From positions 509,697 through 573,696 of the forward strand of contig NZ_KB907337.1 in the NCBI RefSeq assembly GCF_000381985.1: a stretch of 64,000 nt of DNA, in the 5' to 3' direction. The first letter of the stretch is position 1, and each line of letters opens with the position of its first letter. A program made the translations under genes and the position numbers. A model generated the notes under the pieces. It was not told the DNA's origin and searched no databases. It saw only the letters and a program-made list of their open reading frames with translations. The stretch is from Novispirillum itersonii subsp. itersonii ATCC 12639. GTDB lineage: Bacteria > Pseudomonadota > Alphaproteobacteria > Rhodospirillales > Rhodospirillaceae. This document shows, piece after piece, positions 36,286-44,017 of this stretch.

Positions 36286-36339
36286 GTTTCGCTTTGCTCC
36301 GCGTCGCCGTCACCGGCGGTTCGTCGCTGCGAGGACGGC

Positions 36340-36368
36340 TTTATACTCAGCCTGAACGATGCTGGCAA
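36340..36368 (-). promoter_or_regulatory. Sigma-70 promoter of tRNA-Val copy 2
   Basis: Minus strand TTGCCA, 17 bases, TATAAA, then GCCGTCC. The -10 and discriminator match the copy 1 promoter; the -35 and the leader have diverged. Confidence 0.7.
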
Positions 36369-36473
36369 CAGGTATTTTTCAAAAAAGTGTATTTTTTCAA
36401 AATGACAGAAATCGGAAGGCTCTCCCCGGCTGCCCCCTTGGAAGGGATTGCGCCCTTGGTGTAGCGTGCTGAT

Positions 36474-37355
36474 ATGGAAACAGGATCTCCCCAGCTCCAC
36501 CCGGCGGAAGAGCGCCCCCCCTTTGTGCTGGACCGTCCGGCGCAGCAGACCCTGCCGCTGGTGGTCACCTCCCCGCATTCGGGGGACTACTACCCGCAGG
36601 CTTTTCTGGACTCATCACAGCTCGATCCCTCCGCGATCCGGCGGTCGGAAGACTGTTATGTGCATGAGCTGGTGGCCGATGCCCCCGATCTTGGTGCGCC
36701 GCTGCTGCGCGCCACCTATCCACGCGCCTACCTCGACCTGAACCGCGAAGCGTGGGAACTCGACCCCGAGATGTTCGACACCCCGCTGCCGCCGGGCATC
36801 AACAGCACATCGCCGCGCGTCGCCTCCGGGCTTGGCACCATCGCCCGCATCGTCGGCAACGGCAATACGATTTACCGCGGCAAGCTGTCATTCTCCGATG
36901 CCGAGGCCCGCATCCGCTGCCTGTATCATCCTTATCATGAGGCCCTGCAGCGGCTGATCGAGGAAACGCGGGCCCGCTTCGGCTATTGCCTGCTGCTTGA
37001 CTGCCATTCGATGCCGTCTGTCACCGTCCCGGCAGGCCCGCCGGTGACCGGCTTCGTGCTGGGGGATTGCTATGGGGTAAGCTGCCATCGCTCCCTCGCC
37101 GATGCCGCCCGCTCCGCGCTGGAGCGCGGCGGATGGCGGGTCATGCGCAACACCCCTTATGCCGGGGGGTTCATCACCCGTCACTATGGCCAGCCGGAAA
37201 ACGGGGTCCACAGTCTGCAGATCGAAATAAACCGCAGCCTGTATATGGACGAAAGCACCTATGACCGTCGGCGTGGGTTTTCCACCCTGCGCGCCCTGAT
37301 GCGCGATACCCTGATGGCCGTCACCCACCGCGCCGGAATTGTGCTGAAGCGATGA
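36474..37355 (+). CDS. N-formylglutamate amidohydrolase family protein
   Basis: A 293-aa zinc-dependent deformylase-like enzyme related to HutG of histidine breakdown (N-formylglutamate to glutamate and formate). Family marks: LVVTSPHSGDYYP near residue 29, the RATYPRAYLDLNREAWELDPEMF block, CLLLDCHSMPS (metal His) and TRHYGQPENGVHSLQIEINRSLYMDE. No hut genes are nearby, so the role in histidine catabolism is unproven; many alphaproteobacteria keep this gene alone. The Shine-Dalgarno is weak. Confidence 0.87.
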   Translation: METGSPQLHPAEERPPFVLDRPAQQTLPLVVTSPHSGDYYPQAFLDSSQLDPSAIRRSEDCYVHELVADAPDLGAPLLRATYPRAYLDLNREAWELDPEMFDTPLPPGINSTSPRVASGLGTIARIVGNGNTIYRGKLSFSDAEARIRCLYHPYHEALQRLIEETRARFGYCLLLDCHSMPSVTVPAGPPVTGFVLGDCYGVSCHRSLADAARSALERGGWRVMRNTPYAGGFITRHYGQPENGVHSLQIEINRSLYMDESTYDRRRGFSTLRALMRDTLMAVTHRAGIVLKR

Positions 37356-37409
37356 CGGCCATCACTGTTACATAAAAAACAGTGTCAAGAATATTTTTTC
37401 CCAGACTCG

Positions 37410-37513
37410 GCGGCATTAAGGCTGGACACCGGGGACGTGATCGGTACTATGCCGCGCACCGACGCCAAAAGCAGGCGACCGGGGGCAGAAAGCCCGCCCC
37501 GCCGGGGGTTTTT
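37410..37513 (+). ncRNA. Possible structured RNA in the NFGA-M23 intergenic region
   Basis: In a 468-base gap, GCGGCAT (37410-37416) pairs with ATGCCGC (37449-37455) and encloses a second stem ACCG/CGGT (37428-37431/37442-37445). Downstream a GGGGGC-AGAAA-GCCC segment, a CCCC-GCC-GGGG hairpin and a TTTTT run (37509-37513) resemble a terminator. This could be a small RNA or an mRNA leader with an attenuator for the M23 gene. I do not recognise a known riboswitch. Strand is assigned from the T-run. Confidence 0.3.
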
Positions 37514-37544
37514 AAGAAATTTCAGTCACTTACAAAACAGTTTG

Positions 37545-37564
37545 CAATCATACAATTATGATTG
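37545..37564. promoter_or_regulatory. Perfect AT-rich inverted repeat upstream of the M23 gene
   Basis: CAATCATA and TATGATTG flank CAAT: 8-bp perfect arms, 260 bases before the likely M23 start, in the AT-richest part of the gap. Probable regulator site; which regulator is unknown. The remaining gap to 37823 holds no gene I can support. Confidence 0.4.
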
Positions 37565-37823
37565 TGTCTGAATGGTCTGAATTTTCTTTCTAAACTACCG
37601 GCGATCGCGGTTGACAGCCCACCGGATCACGCCATCATTCTGTCGTCGCACTTCTTCTGTCGTGTTGGTCTGGTTTTGCCGGGTCGACTCGCCAAACCCA
37701 AGCAAGCTGACCCCTGCCGGCCGAACCCTGAATGCGGCAACCGGCATACCGGGGTCAGACACCAGGATCACGACGCCCGGCCAGAAAGACGTATGGCAGG
37801 GACGGCCAGAGACGGGGGCCTTG

Positions 37824-39302
37824 ATGCGGTTTTGCAAGCCGATACTGTTTGCGGGTCTGGGTATGGTGTGCGGTGCCAGTTCCGTGGCGCTGCTGGCATC
37901 GGTCCTCCACTCCCCGCCGGAATCCGCTTCCGCACAACACACACCGGCCCCGAAAGCCGCTGAAGGCCCGAAATCGGCAGGAACGCAGACCGCTTCCGCC
38001 GGGACCGACAATAGTGCCGACGCGCCCTCTCATGCCCAGAATAGCGGCGACGCCCGCAGCCTGACCGGCCCGCGCACCCCGCCGCGCCCGCTGACACGCA
38101 ATCAGCAGCAGGGCCCGATCCAGACCGTTTCGCTGCAGGCCGGTGATGCTGCCATTGCCCCGTCCGCCAACGCGGAAAGCGTCAGCACCCGGGTGGTGAC
38201 AGTCGGCCGCGGCGATACGCTGATGAGCGTTCTCGGCGCCGGGGGCGTTGACCGTCAGGATGCCCTGACCGCCGTGGAAGCCCTGCAGGACATCTACAAT
38301 CCCCGTGCCCTGCGTGCCGGTGACGAACTGACCCTGACCTTTGCCATTGGCGAAGACGGCGAGCAGGCCTTTCAGGGCTTTTCGTTCACCCCAAATCCCG
38401 GCGTGCAGATCCTGACCTCGCGCAGCGAGGATAACGGCTTCTCCTCCAGCCAGCTGAAAGCCAAGCTGACGGAAGAGCTGGTCCGCTTTAAAGGCAGCAT
38501 CAACAGCAGCCTGTTTGATGCCGCCATCGGGGCCGGTGTGCCGCACGGGGCCCTGAACGAATTTATCCGCATCTTCTCCTACGATGTCGACTTTCAGCGC
38601 GACATCCAGAAGGGCGACACCTTCGAGCTGGCCTTCAACCGGAAGGCAACCGCCAACGGCGAAACCGTGGAAGTCGGTGATCTGGTCTATGCCTCGATGA
38701 CGCTGTCGGGCAACACCATCACACTGTTCCGCTTCAAGTCGCCGGACGGAACCGAAGATTTTTACAACAGCAAGGGTGAAAGCATCCGCAAGGCGCTGCT
38801 GCGCACCCCGATTAACGGGGCACGGCTCAGCTCCGGCTTCGGATCGCGGAATCATCCGGTGCTGGGGTATACCACCATGCACAAGGGCGTCGACTTTGCC
38901 GCCCCCACCGGCACCCCGATCTATGCCGCCGGGGATGGGGTCATTGAAATGGCCTCTCCCAATGGCAGCTACGGCAATTACGTCCGGGTCCGCCATACCT
39001 CGGAATATGCAACCGCTTACGCCCACATGTCGGGCTTCGGCAAGGGCATCTCCAGCGGTGTCCGGGTCAGACAGGGGGACGTGATCGGCTTTGTCGGCAC
39101 GACCGGGCGCTCCACCGGCCCCCATCTGCATTATGAAATTCTGCAGGGCGGCAAGCAGGTTAACCCAATGGGGGTCCGCTTCCCCACCGGTCGCAAGCTT
39201 GCCGGTGCTGACCTGAAGAAGTTTGAATCGGCCCGGGCCGGGATGGAAAAAACACTGGCTGGCCTGCCCAACGGCATTCCGTCCCGGACCGCCAAACGTT
39301 AA
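37824..39302 (+). CDS. M23 family peptidoglycan metallopeptidase (LytM/NlpD-like)
   Basis: A 492-aa envelope peptidase from ATG 37824. An N-terminal signal or membrane anchor (ILFAGLGMVCGASSVALLASVL) is followed by a Pro/Ala/Gln-rich low-complexity linker, a LysM-like or OapA-like region (VVTVGRGDTLMSVLGAGGV), and a C-terminal lysostaphin-type domain. Zinc ligands: His in SRNHPVLGYTTMHKGVDFAAPTG (HxxxD) and HLHYE near the end. This layout is that of MepM/YebA-type endopeptidases cutting crosslinks. The frame is open upstream to 37611, but that part lacks protein-like composition. A strong terminator follows. Confidence 0.88.
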   Translation: MRFCKPILFAGLGMVCGASSVALLASVLHSPPESASAQHTPAPKAAEGPKSAGTQTASAGTDNSADAPSHAQNSGDARSLTGPRTPPRPLTRNQQQGPIQTVSLQAGDAAIAPSANAESVSTRVVTVGRGDTLMSVLGAGGVDRQDALTAVEALQDIYNPRALRAGDELTLTFAIGEDGEQAFQGFSFTPNPGVQILTSRSEDNGFSSSQLKAKLTEELVRFKGSINSSLFDAAIGAGVPHGALNEFIRIFSYDVDFQRDIQKGDTFELAFNRKATANGETVEVGDLVYASMTLSGNTITLFRFKSPDGTEDFYNSKGESIRKALLRTPINGARLSSGFGSRNHPVLGYTTMHKGVDFAAPTGTPIYAAGDGVIEMASPNGSYGNYVRVRHTSEYATAYAHMSGFGKGISSGVRVRQGDVIGFVGTTGRSTGPHLHYEILQGGKQVNPMGVRFPTGRKLAGADLKKFESARAGMEKTLAGLPNGIPSRTAKR

Positions 39303-39333
39303 AACAATCCACCACACACACACCTGACCCCAA

Positions 39334-39366
39334 CCGGAGGAAGCATCAGCTTCCTCCGGTTTTTTT
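39334..39366 (+). terminator. Terminator of the M23 gene
   Basis: CCGGAGGAAG-CATCAG-CTTCCTCCGG (39334-39359), a perfect 10-bp stem, then TTTTTTT. Confidence 0.95.
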
Positions 39367-39444
39367 ATGTACCGGGGTCACGGCGGCCTTGCCCGCCCGT
39401 TCAGTTAACCGGCATGCCTTGACAAGTCCGTCCGCCGCGCGCCT

Positions 39445-39468
39445 TAATAACTGACTAGTCAGTTATTA
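39445..39468. promoter_or_regulatory. 24-bp perfect palindrome, TetR operator
   Basis: A perfect palindrome centred on CTAG with half-site TAATAACTGACT spans 39445-39468, ending 11 bases before the tetR ATG. Autoregulation of the tetR-hlyD-ABC-permease operon is the obvious reading. A TTGACA lies at 39419-39424. Confidence 0.85.
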
Positions 39469-39479
39469 AAAGATGCCCG

Positions 39480-40118
39480 ATGACCGACACCCCCCGCAAC
39501 CGCCGCCGTAAGCATGCCCGCCCGGCAGAGATCCTGACTGCGGCGCTGGAGGAGTTCACCCGCAACGGTTTTGCCGCCACCCGGCTTGATGCCGTCGCAG
39601 CCCGGGCCGGGGTCTCCAAAGGCACGCTATATCTGTATTTTTCCGGCAAGGAAGACCTGTTTAAAGAAATGGTCCGCCAGACCATTCTGCCCCTTGTCGC
39701 GACACTGGATGACACGGTGGCCCATGCGGACAGCACCGTCCCATCGGCCACGCTACTGCGGCAGGTGCTGGTGCATCTGGCCGTCACTCTCGGCCATTCC
39801 GCCGCCGGTCGTCTGCCCAAACTGATTCTGGCCGAGGCGGAAGCCTTCCCGGAGCTGGCGGCCTTCTGGGCGGAGGAAGTGATTGGCCGGGCCGTAGCCC
39901 TGCTCCGCCGCCTGCTGGACCGTGGGATCAGCCGGGGAGAATTCCGCCCGCTGACGGTGGAGCCGGTGGTCCTGTTTTCCCCTTTTCTGCTGATGACCCT
40001 GTGGAACACAGCGATTGCCCCGGCAACCGGGCGACACCTTGACCCCGATACATATGCCCGGCAGGCGGTTGATCTGCTGCTGAATGGTCTGATCGCACAG
40101 CCGGAGCCCCAGCCATGA
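39480..40118 (+). CDS. TetR/AcrR family transcriptional regulator
   Basis: A 212-aa repressor. The helix-turn-helix is at about 14-60 (RPAEILTAALEEFTRNGFAATRLDAVAARAGVSKGTLYLYFSGKEDLFKEMV), with the C-terminal ligand domain of the YbiH/CecR-like group (TetR_C). It is the first gene of the operon, and the following adaptor gene overlaps it by four bases. A perfect palindrome directly upstream is its likely operator. The inducing ligand cannot be read. Confidence 0.92.
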   Translation: MTDTPRNRRRKHARPAEILTAALEEFTRNGFAATRLDAVAARAGVSKGTLYLYFSGKEDLFKEMVRQTILPLVATLDDTVAHADSTVPSATLLRQVLVHLAVTLGHSAAGRLPKLILAEAEAFPELAAFWAEEVIGRAVALLRRLLDRGISRGEFRPLTVEPVVLFSPFLLMTLWNTAIAPATGRHLDPDTYARQAVDLLLNGLIAQPEPQP

Positions 40119-41077
40119 CGATGCGCCGCCTCTTCCCGCTGATGGTTCTCCTGCTTTCCGTCACCGCCTGTCAGGACGAAACCGGCAGCGTCACCGGATA
40201 TGTTGAAGCTGACCGCATCCATGTCGGCCTGCCTGCCGCCGGGCAGGTGGCAGCGGTGGATGTCCGGCGCGGGGATGAGGTGGCCGCCGGGGCCACACTG
40301 TTCCGGCTGGATGACCGGGCCGAGCAGGCCCGCCGCAATGCCGCCGCCGCCCGTCTGGGGCAGGCCCGCAACCAGCGGGATGATCTGCTGACCGGCCTGC
40401 GCCCGCAGGAGCTGAACGCCCTGCGGGCGCAGCGGGATCAGGCCGTGGCCGACGCCCGGCAGGCCGATGCCGAACTGGCCCGCCAGCGCGGATTAAGCCG
40501 CACTGAAGCCACCGCCCGCGCCCTGCTGGAAAAAGCCGAAGCTGACGCCAGCCGCAGCCGGGCCAAAATCGCCGAGCTGACCGCCCGTCTGGCACAGGCG
40601 CAGGAAGGGGCCCGCAGTGCCGCCATTGCCGCCGCAGAAGCGGCTGTGACGGCGGCAGAGGCTGATCTGGCGGCAGCAGACTGGGCCCTGTCGCAGCGTA
40701 CCGCCACCGCCCCGGTCCCCGCACGGGTGGAAGATGTGCTGTTTCAGGCCGGGGAAACCGTCACCGCTGCGGCACCGGTGGTCACTCTGCTTGATCCCGC
40801 CCGCCTGCAGATCCGCCTGTATCTGGGGCCGGAGCAGATCAGCGGGCTGTCGCCCGATCAGGCCCTGTCCATCCGCTGCGATGGCTGCCCGGACGGCCTG
40901 ACAGCCCGGGTGCGTTTTATCGCTGGGGAAGCCAGTTATGCGCCGCCCGTGCTGTATTCCCGCGACAACACCGCAACACTGGTGTTCCGGGTCGATGCCG
41001 TGCCTGACCGCCGGGACGCCCCGCTGCACCCCGGTCAGCCGGTTGTGGTCAGACTGCCCTCCCGCAGCGGAGGGTAA
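40115..41077 (+). CDS. HlyD-family periplasmic adaptor lipoprotein (YbhG-like)
   Basis: A 320-aa membrane-fusion subunit of an ABC-2 exporter. The signal peptide ends in a lipobox (LLSVTAC, Cys about 19). A lipoyl-like half (GYVEADRIHVGLPAAGQVAAVDVRRGDEVAAG) precedes a long Ala/Gln-rich coiled coil (about 75-185) and the second lipoyl/beta-barrel half (TAPVPARVEDVLFQAGETV). The start ATGA overlaps the tetR stop; an in-frame ATG at 40121 is possible. Adjacent ATPase and permease complete the pump. Confidence 0.9.
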   Translation: MTMRRLFPLMVLLLSVTACQDETGSVTGYVEADRIHVGLPAAGQVAAVDVRRGDEVAAGATLFRLDDRAEQARRNAAAARLGQARNQRDDLLTGLRPQELNALRAQRDQAVADARQADAELARQRGLSRTEATARALLEKAEADASRSRAKIAELTARLAQAQEGARSAAIAAAEAAVTAAEADLAAADWALSQRTATAPVPARVEDVLFQAGETVTAAAPVVTLLDPARLQIRLYLGPEQISGLSPDQALSIRCDGCPDGLTARVRFIAGEASYAPPVLYSRDNTATLVFRVDAVPDRRDAPLHPGQPVVVRLPSRSGG

Positions 41078-41080
41078 CAG

Positions 41081-42028
41081 ATGACCCCCGCCATCTCCGT
41101 CAGCGGACTGACCAAACGCTTCGGCCCCAAAACAGTTGTCGATCGCCTGACCATGACCGTCGGGGCCGGGCAGATCGCCGGCTTTCTTGGCCCGAACGGA
41201 TCCGGCAAGACCACAACCCTGCGGATGCTGTGCGGCCTGCTGACCCCCGATGAGGGGACCGGCACCTGCCTTGACTTAGATATCCGTCAACAGGCCGCAG
41301 AGATTAAGCGGCAGATCGGCTACATGACTCAGAAATTCTCATTTTATGAGGATCTGACCATCGCCGAAAACCTCGAGTTCGTCGCCCGGGTACACGGCCT
41401 TCCGCAGCGGCGGGCGCTGGTCGCCGCCACCCTTGACCGGCTGGGTCTGGCTGACCGCCGGAAGCAGCTGGCCGGTGAACTCTCCGGGGGCTGGAAGCAG
41501 CGGCTGGCGCTGGCGGCGTGCATTCTCCACCGCCCCCGCCTTTTGCTGCTGGACGAGCCGACAGCCGGAGTGGACCCAAAAGCCCGCCGCGCCTTCTGGG
41601 AGAATATCCACGATCTCGCCGCAGATGGAATGACCGTTCTGGTCTCCACCCATTACATGGATGAGGCGGAACGCTGCCATGCCATCGCTTACATTGCCTA
41701 TGGTCATCTGCTGGCGCAGGGGTCTGTGGCTGATGTGATCGCCTCCGCCGGGCTGACCACCTTCACCGTCCGCTCCGACGGCACCGATCCCCGCGCTCTT
41801 TCCACGTTGACGGCCCCACTGCGGGCCCTGCCCGGCGTTGATCTGGTGGCTGCTTTCGGGTCAGCCCTGCACGTCGGAGGGGCCAGCCGCAGCGCTCTGC
41901 TGGCCGCGATTGCGCCATGGCAATCCACGCCCGGACTGATCTGGCAGGAAGACCGGCCCACGCTGGAAGATGTGTTCATCCACCTGATGGCCCGGTCGCA
42001 GGACCCGTATGCAGGAGGCGCACCATGA
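41081..42028 (+). CDS. ABC exporter ATP-binding protein
   Basis: A 315-aa nucleotide-binding subunit of the drug/multidrug ABC-2 class. Walker A GPNGSGKTTT is at about 37-46, Q-loop MTQKFSFYEDLT, signature LSGGWKQRLALA, Walker B LLLLDEPTAGVD and switch His in VLVSTHYMDEAERC. The C-terminal 80 residues match the regulatory tail of YbhF-type ATPases; this is a single domain, whereas YbhF proper is a fused double. GGAGGG precedes the ATG three bases after hlyD. It overlaps the permease by four bases. Confidence 0.94.
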   Translation: MTPAISVSGLTKRFGPKTVVDRLTMTVGAGQIAGFLGPNGSGKTTTLRMLCGLLTPDEGTGTCLDLDIRQQAAEIKRQIGYMTQKFSFYEDLTIAENLEFVARVHGLPQRRALVAATLDRLGLADRRKQLAGELSGGWKQRLALAACILHRPRLLLLDEPTAGVDPKARRAFWENIHDLAADGMTVLVSTHYMDEAERCHAIAYIAYGHLLAQGSVADVIASAGLTTFTVRSDGTDPRALSTLTAPLRALPGVDLVAAFGSALHVGGASRSALLAAIAPWQSTPGLIWQEDRPTLEDVFIHLMARSQDPYAGGAP

Positions 42029-43164
42029 GCCGCCCGGCCTTCTCCCCCGCCCGGCTGTGGGCGATGATGGTCAAGGAATTCATCCAGATGCGGCGGGACC
42101 GCCTGACCTTCGCGATGATGGTCGGCATTCCGCTGATGCAGCTGATCCTGTTCGGTTTTGCAATCAACTCAGACCCCCGGCACCTGCCGACAGCGGTGCT
42201 GGATGCCGACCACGGGCCGGAAGGGCGGGCCATCATCGCCGCCATGGAAGCATCGCGCTATTTCTCGGTCATCGCCGCCCCGGACAGCGACGCCGAAGCC
42301 GACATGATGCTGAAAACCGGGCAGGTCCAGTTTGTGGTGCGCATCCCTGCCGGGTTCAGCCGCCAGCTTCAGCGTGGCGACCGCCCCGCCCTGCTGGTGG
42401 AGGCCGATGCCACCGATCCGGCGGCAACATCCGGTGCGGTGGCAACCCTGAACGTGCTGGGTCAAAATGCCCTGACCCCGGATCTGACCGGTCCGCTGGC
42501 CTCTCTCGCCCCCCGGGCCGCCCCGTTCGATCTGCGCGTCCACCGGCGCTACAACCCCGAGGCCAGCACCCAGTACAATATCGTTCCCGGCCTGATGGGA
42601 GTGGTCCTGACCATGACCATGGTGATGATGACCGCCCTTGCCGTCACCCGCGAGCGGGAGCGCGGCACCCTGGAAACCCTGCTGGTCATGCCACTGCGCC
42701 CGGCAGAGGTGATGCTGGGGAAAATCATCCCCTATATCGCTGTCGGCTATCTGCAGATCGCAATCATTCTGCTGGCGGCGCGCTGGGTGTTTGCCGTCCC
42801 CCTGCTCGGCGGGTTAGGGCTGCTGACCGGGGCCAGCATCCTGTTCATCGCCGCCAATCTGGCAATCGGCTATACGTTCTCGACCATTGCCCGCACTCAG
42901 ATGCAGGCCATGCAGATGGGCTTTTTCTACTTCCTGCCCTCAATCCTGCTGTCAGGCTTTATGTTTCCGTTCCGGGGGATGCCGGTGTGGGCACAGGGTT
43001 TAGGCGAAATCCTGCCCCTGACCCATTTTCTGCGGATCATCCGGGGGGTGATGCTGAAGGGCAATGGCATCAGTGAAAGTGCGCAGGAACTGTTGATTCT
43101 GGCCGTAACTCTGCTGGTCACCACCCTCATCGCCCTGCGGCGATACCGGCAGACCCTTGACTGA
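42025..43164 (+). CDS. ABC-2 type exporter permease (YbhS/YbhR-like)
   Basis: A 379-aa permease with one N-terminal helix, a large periplasmic domain (about 50-180) and five C-terminal helices. MMVKEFIQMRRDRLTFAMMVGIPLMQLILFGFAIN, then YNIVPGLMGVVLTMTMVMMTALAVTRERERGTLETLLVMP and SGFMFPFRGMPVWAQGLGEILPLTHFLRIIRG are the hallmark ABC-2 stretches. Only one permease gene is present where E. coli ybhGFSR has two, so a homodimer is implied. ATGA overlap with the ATPase gene. Substrate unknown. Confidence 0.93.
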   Translation: MSRPAFSPARLWAMMVKEFIQMRRDRLTFAMMVGIPLMQLILFGFAINSDPRHLPTAVLDADHGPEGRAIIAAMEASRYFSVIAAPDSDAEADMMLKTGQVQFVVRIPAGFSRQLQRGDRPALLVEADATDPAATSGAVATLNVLGQNALTPDLTGPLASLAPRAAPFDLRVHRRYNPEASTQYNIVPGLMGVVLTMTMVMMTALAVTRERERGTLETLLVMPLRPAEVMLGKIIPYIAVGYLQIAIILLAARWVFAVPLLGGLGLLTGASILFIAANLAIGYTFSTIARTQMQAMQMGFFYFLPSILLSGFMFPFRGMPVWAQGLGEILPLTHFLRIIRGVMLKGNGISESAQELLILAVTLLVTTLIALRRYRQTLD

Positions 43165-43178
43165 TTATCCGGCACTGA

Positions 43179-43814
43179 TTATCCGGCGCTGGCCAGTACC
43201 CGGAACCCTTCCGCCCCCAGCCCGACCGCGATAGACCACATCACCAGCGCAATCAGGGCATCCAGCACCCGCCACGCCAGAGGATTGCGGAAGACCGGTG
43301 TCAGCAGGCGGGCCCCATAGCCAAGCGCACTGAACCACACCCCGGACGACACCATCGCCCCGATGACGAACGACAGACGGGCATCACCGCTGTAACGGGC
43401 GGAAATACTGCCCAGCAGCACCACCGTATCCAGATAGACATGCGGGTTCAGCAGGGTCACCCCGGCCAGCGTCAGCAACAGGGCCTTCAGGGGTCTGGCC
43501 GGTTCTTCGGTCGGCAGCAGCGCCCCGGGCCGCAGGGCCCGGCGGGCGGCGGAAATGCCGTACCAACACAGAAAAGCCGCGCCCCCGAACGTCACCACCA
43601 GCAGCAGCGACGGCACCGCCTGAATCAGCGCCCCCAGCCCGACAGCACCGGCAGCGATCAGAATCGCGTCAGTCAAAGCGCAGAAGGCCACGATCGGGCC
43701 GACATGGGCCCGCAGCAGGCCCTGCCGCAGCACCAGAGCATTCTGGGCCCCAATGGCAACGATCAGGCTGGCCCCCAGCCCAAAACCTTCAACAGCAGCA
43801 TGGAAGTCCATCAT
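43179..43814 (-). CDS. LysE/ArgO family amino acid exporter
   Basis: About 211 aa from the ATG at 43814, with six hydrophobic segments. MDFHAAVEGFGLGASLIVAIGAQNALVLRQGLLRAHV is the hallmark opening of LysE/ArgO, with the conserved IGAQNA, and LNPHVYLDTVVLLGSI carries the NPH/D motif. LysE and ArgO export lysine and arginine; a near neighbour LysG/ArgP regulator is missing. The frame is open to 43883 but the extra residues look unlike a coding start. Convergent with the ABC permease across 14 bases. Confidence 0.88.
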   Translation of the reverse strand: MMDFHAAVEGFGLGASLIVAIGAQNALVLRQGLLRAHVGPIVAFCALTDAILIAAGAVGLGALIQAVPSLLLVVTFGGAAFLCWYGISAARRALRPGALLPTEEPARPLKALLLTLAGVTLLNPHVYLDTVVLLGSISARYSGDARLSFVIGAMVSSGVWFSALGYGARLLTPVFRNPLAWRVLDALIALVMWSIAVGLGAEGFRVLASAG

Positions 43815-43963
43815 ACATCCGCTCTGGGGCATTTTCCGTTTCAGGGGCATCCGGTTAACCGAAAAACCGCCCTGCTTTTTCAAGGAGCAGCCAACCGGGG
43901 CCGGTGCCCCCCTGCCGCATGTATGGCACAGAACACCCCGCTGTTGCCACCGGGGAAACGCAA

Positions 43964-43991
43964 AACGGGGCCACCCGCAGGCGACCCCGTT
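43964..43991 (-). terminator. Terminator of the RND operon
   Basis: AACGGGG (43964-43970) and CCCCGTT (43985-43991) pair; TTTTGC follows on the minus strand, 27 bases past the RND stop. Confidence 0.6.
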
Positions 43992-44017
43992 CTGTTTCAG
44001 TCTCAGACAGTCCCGGC

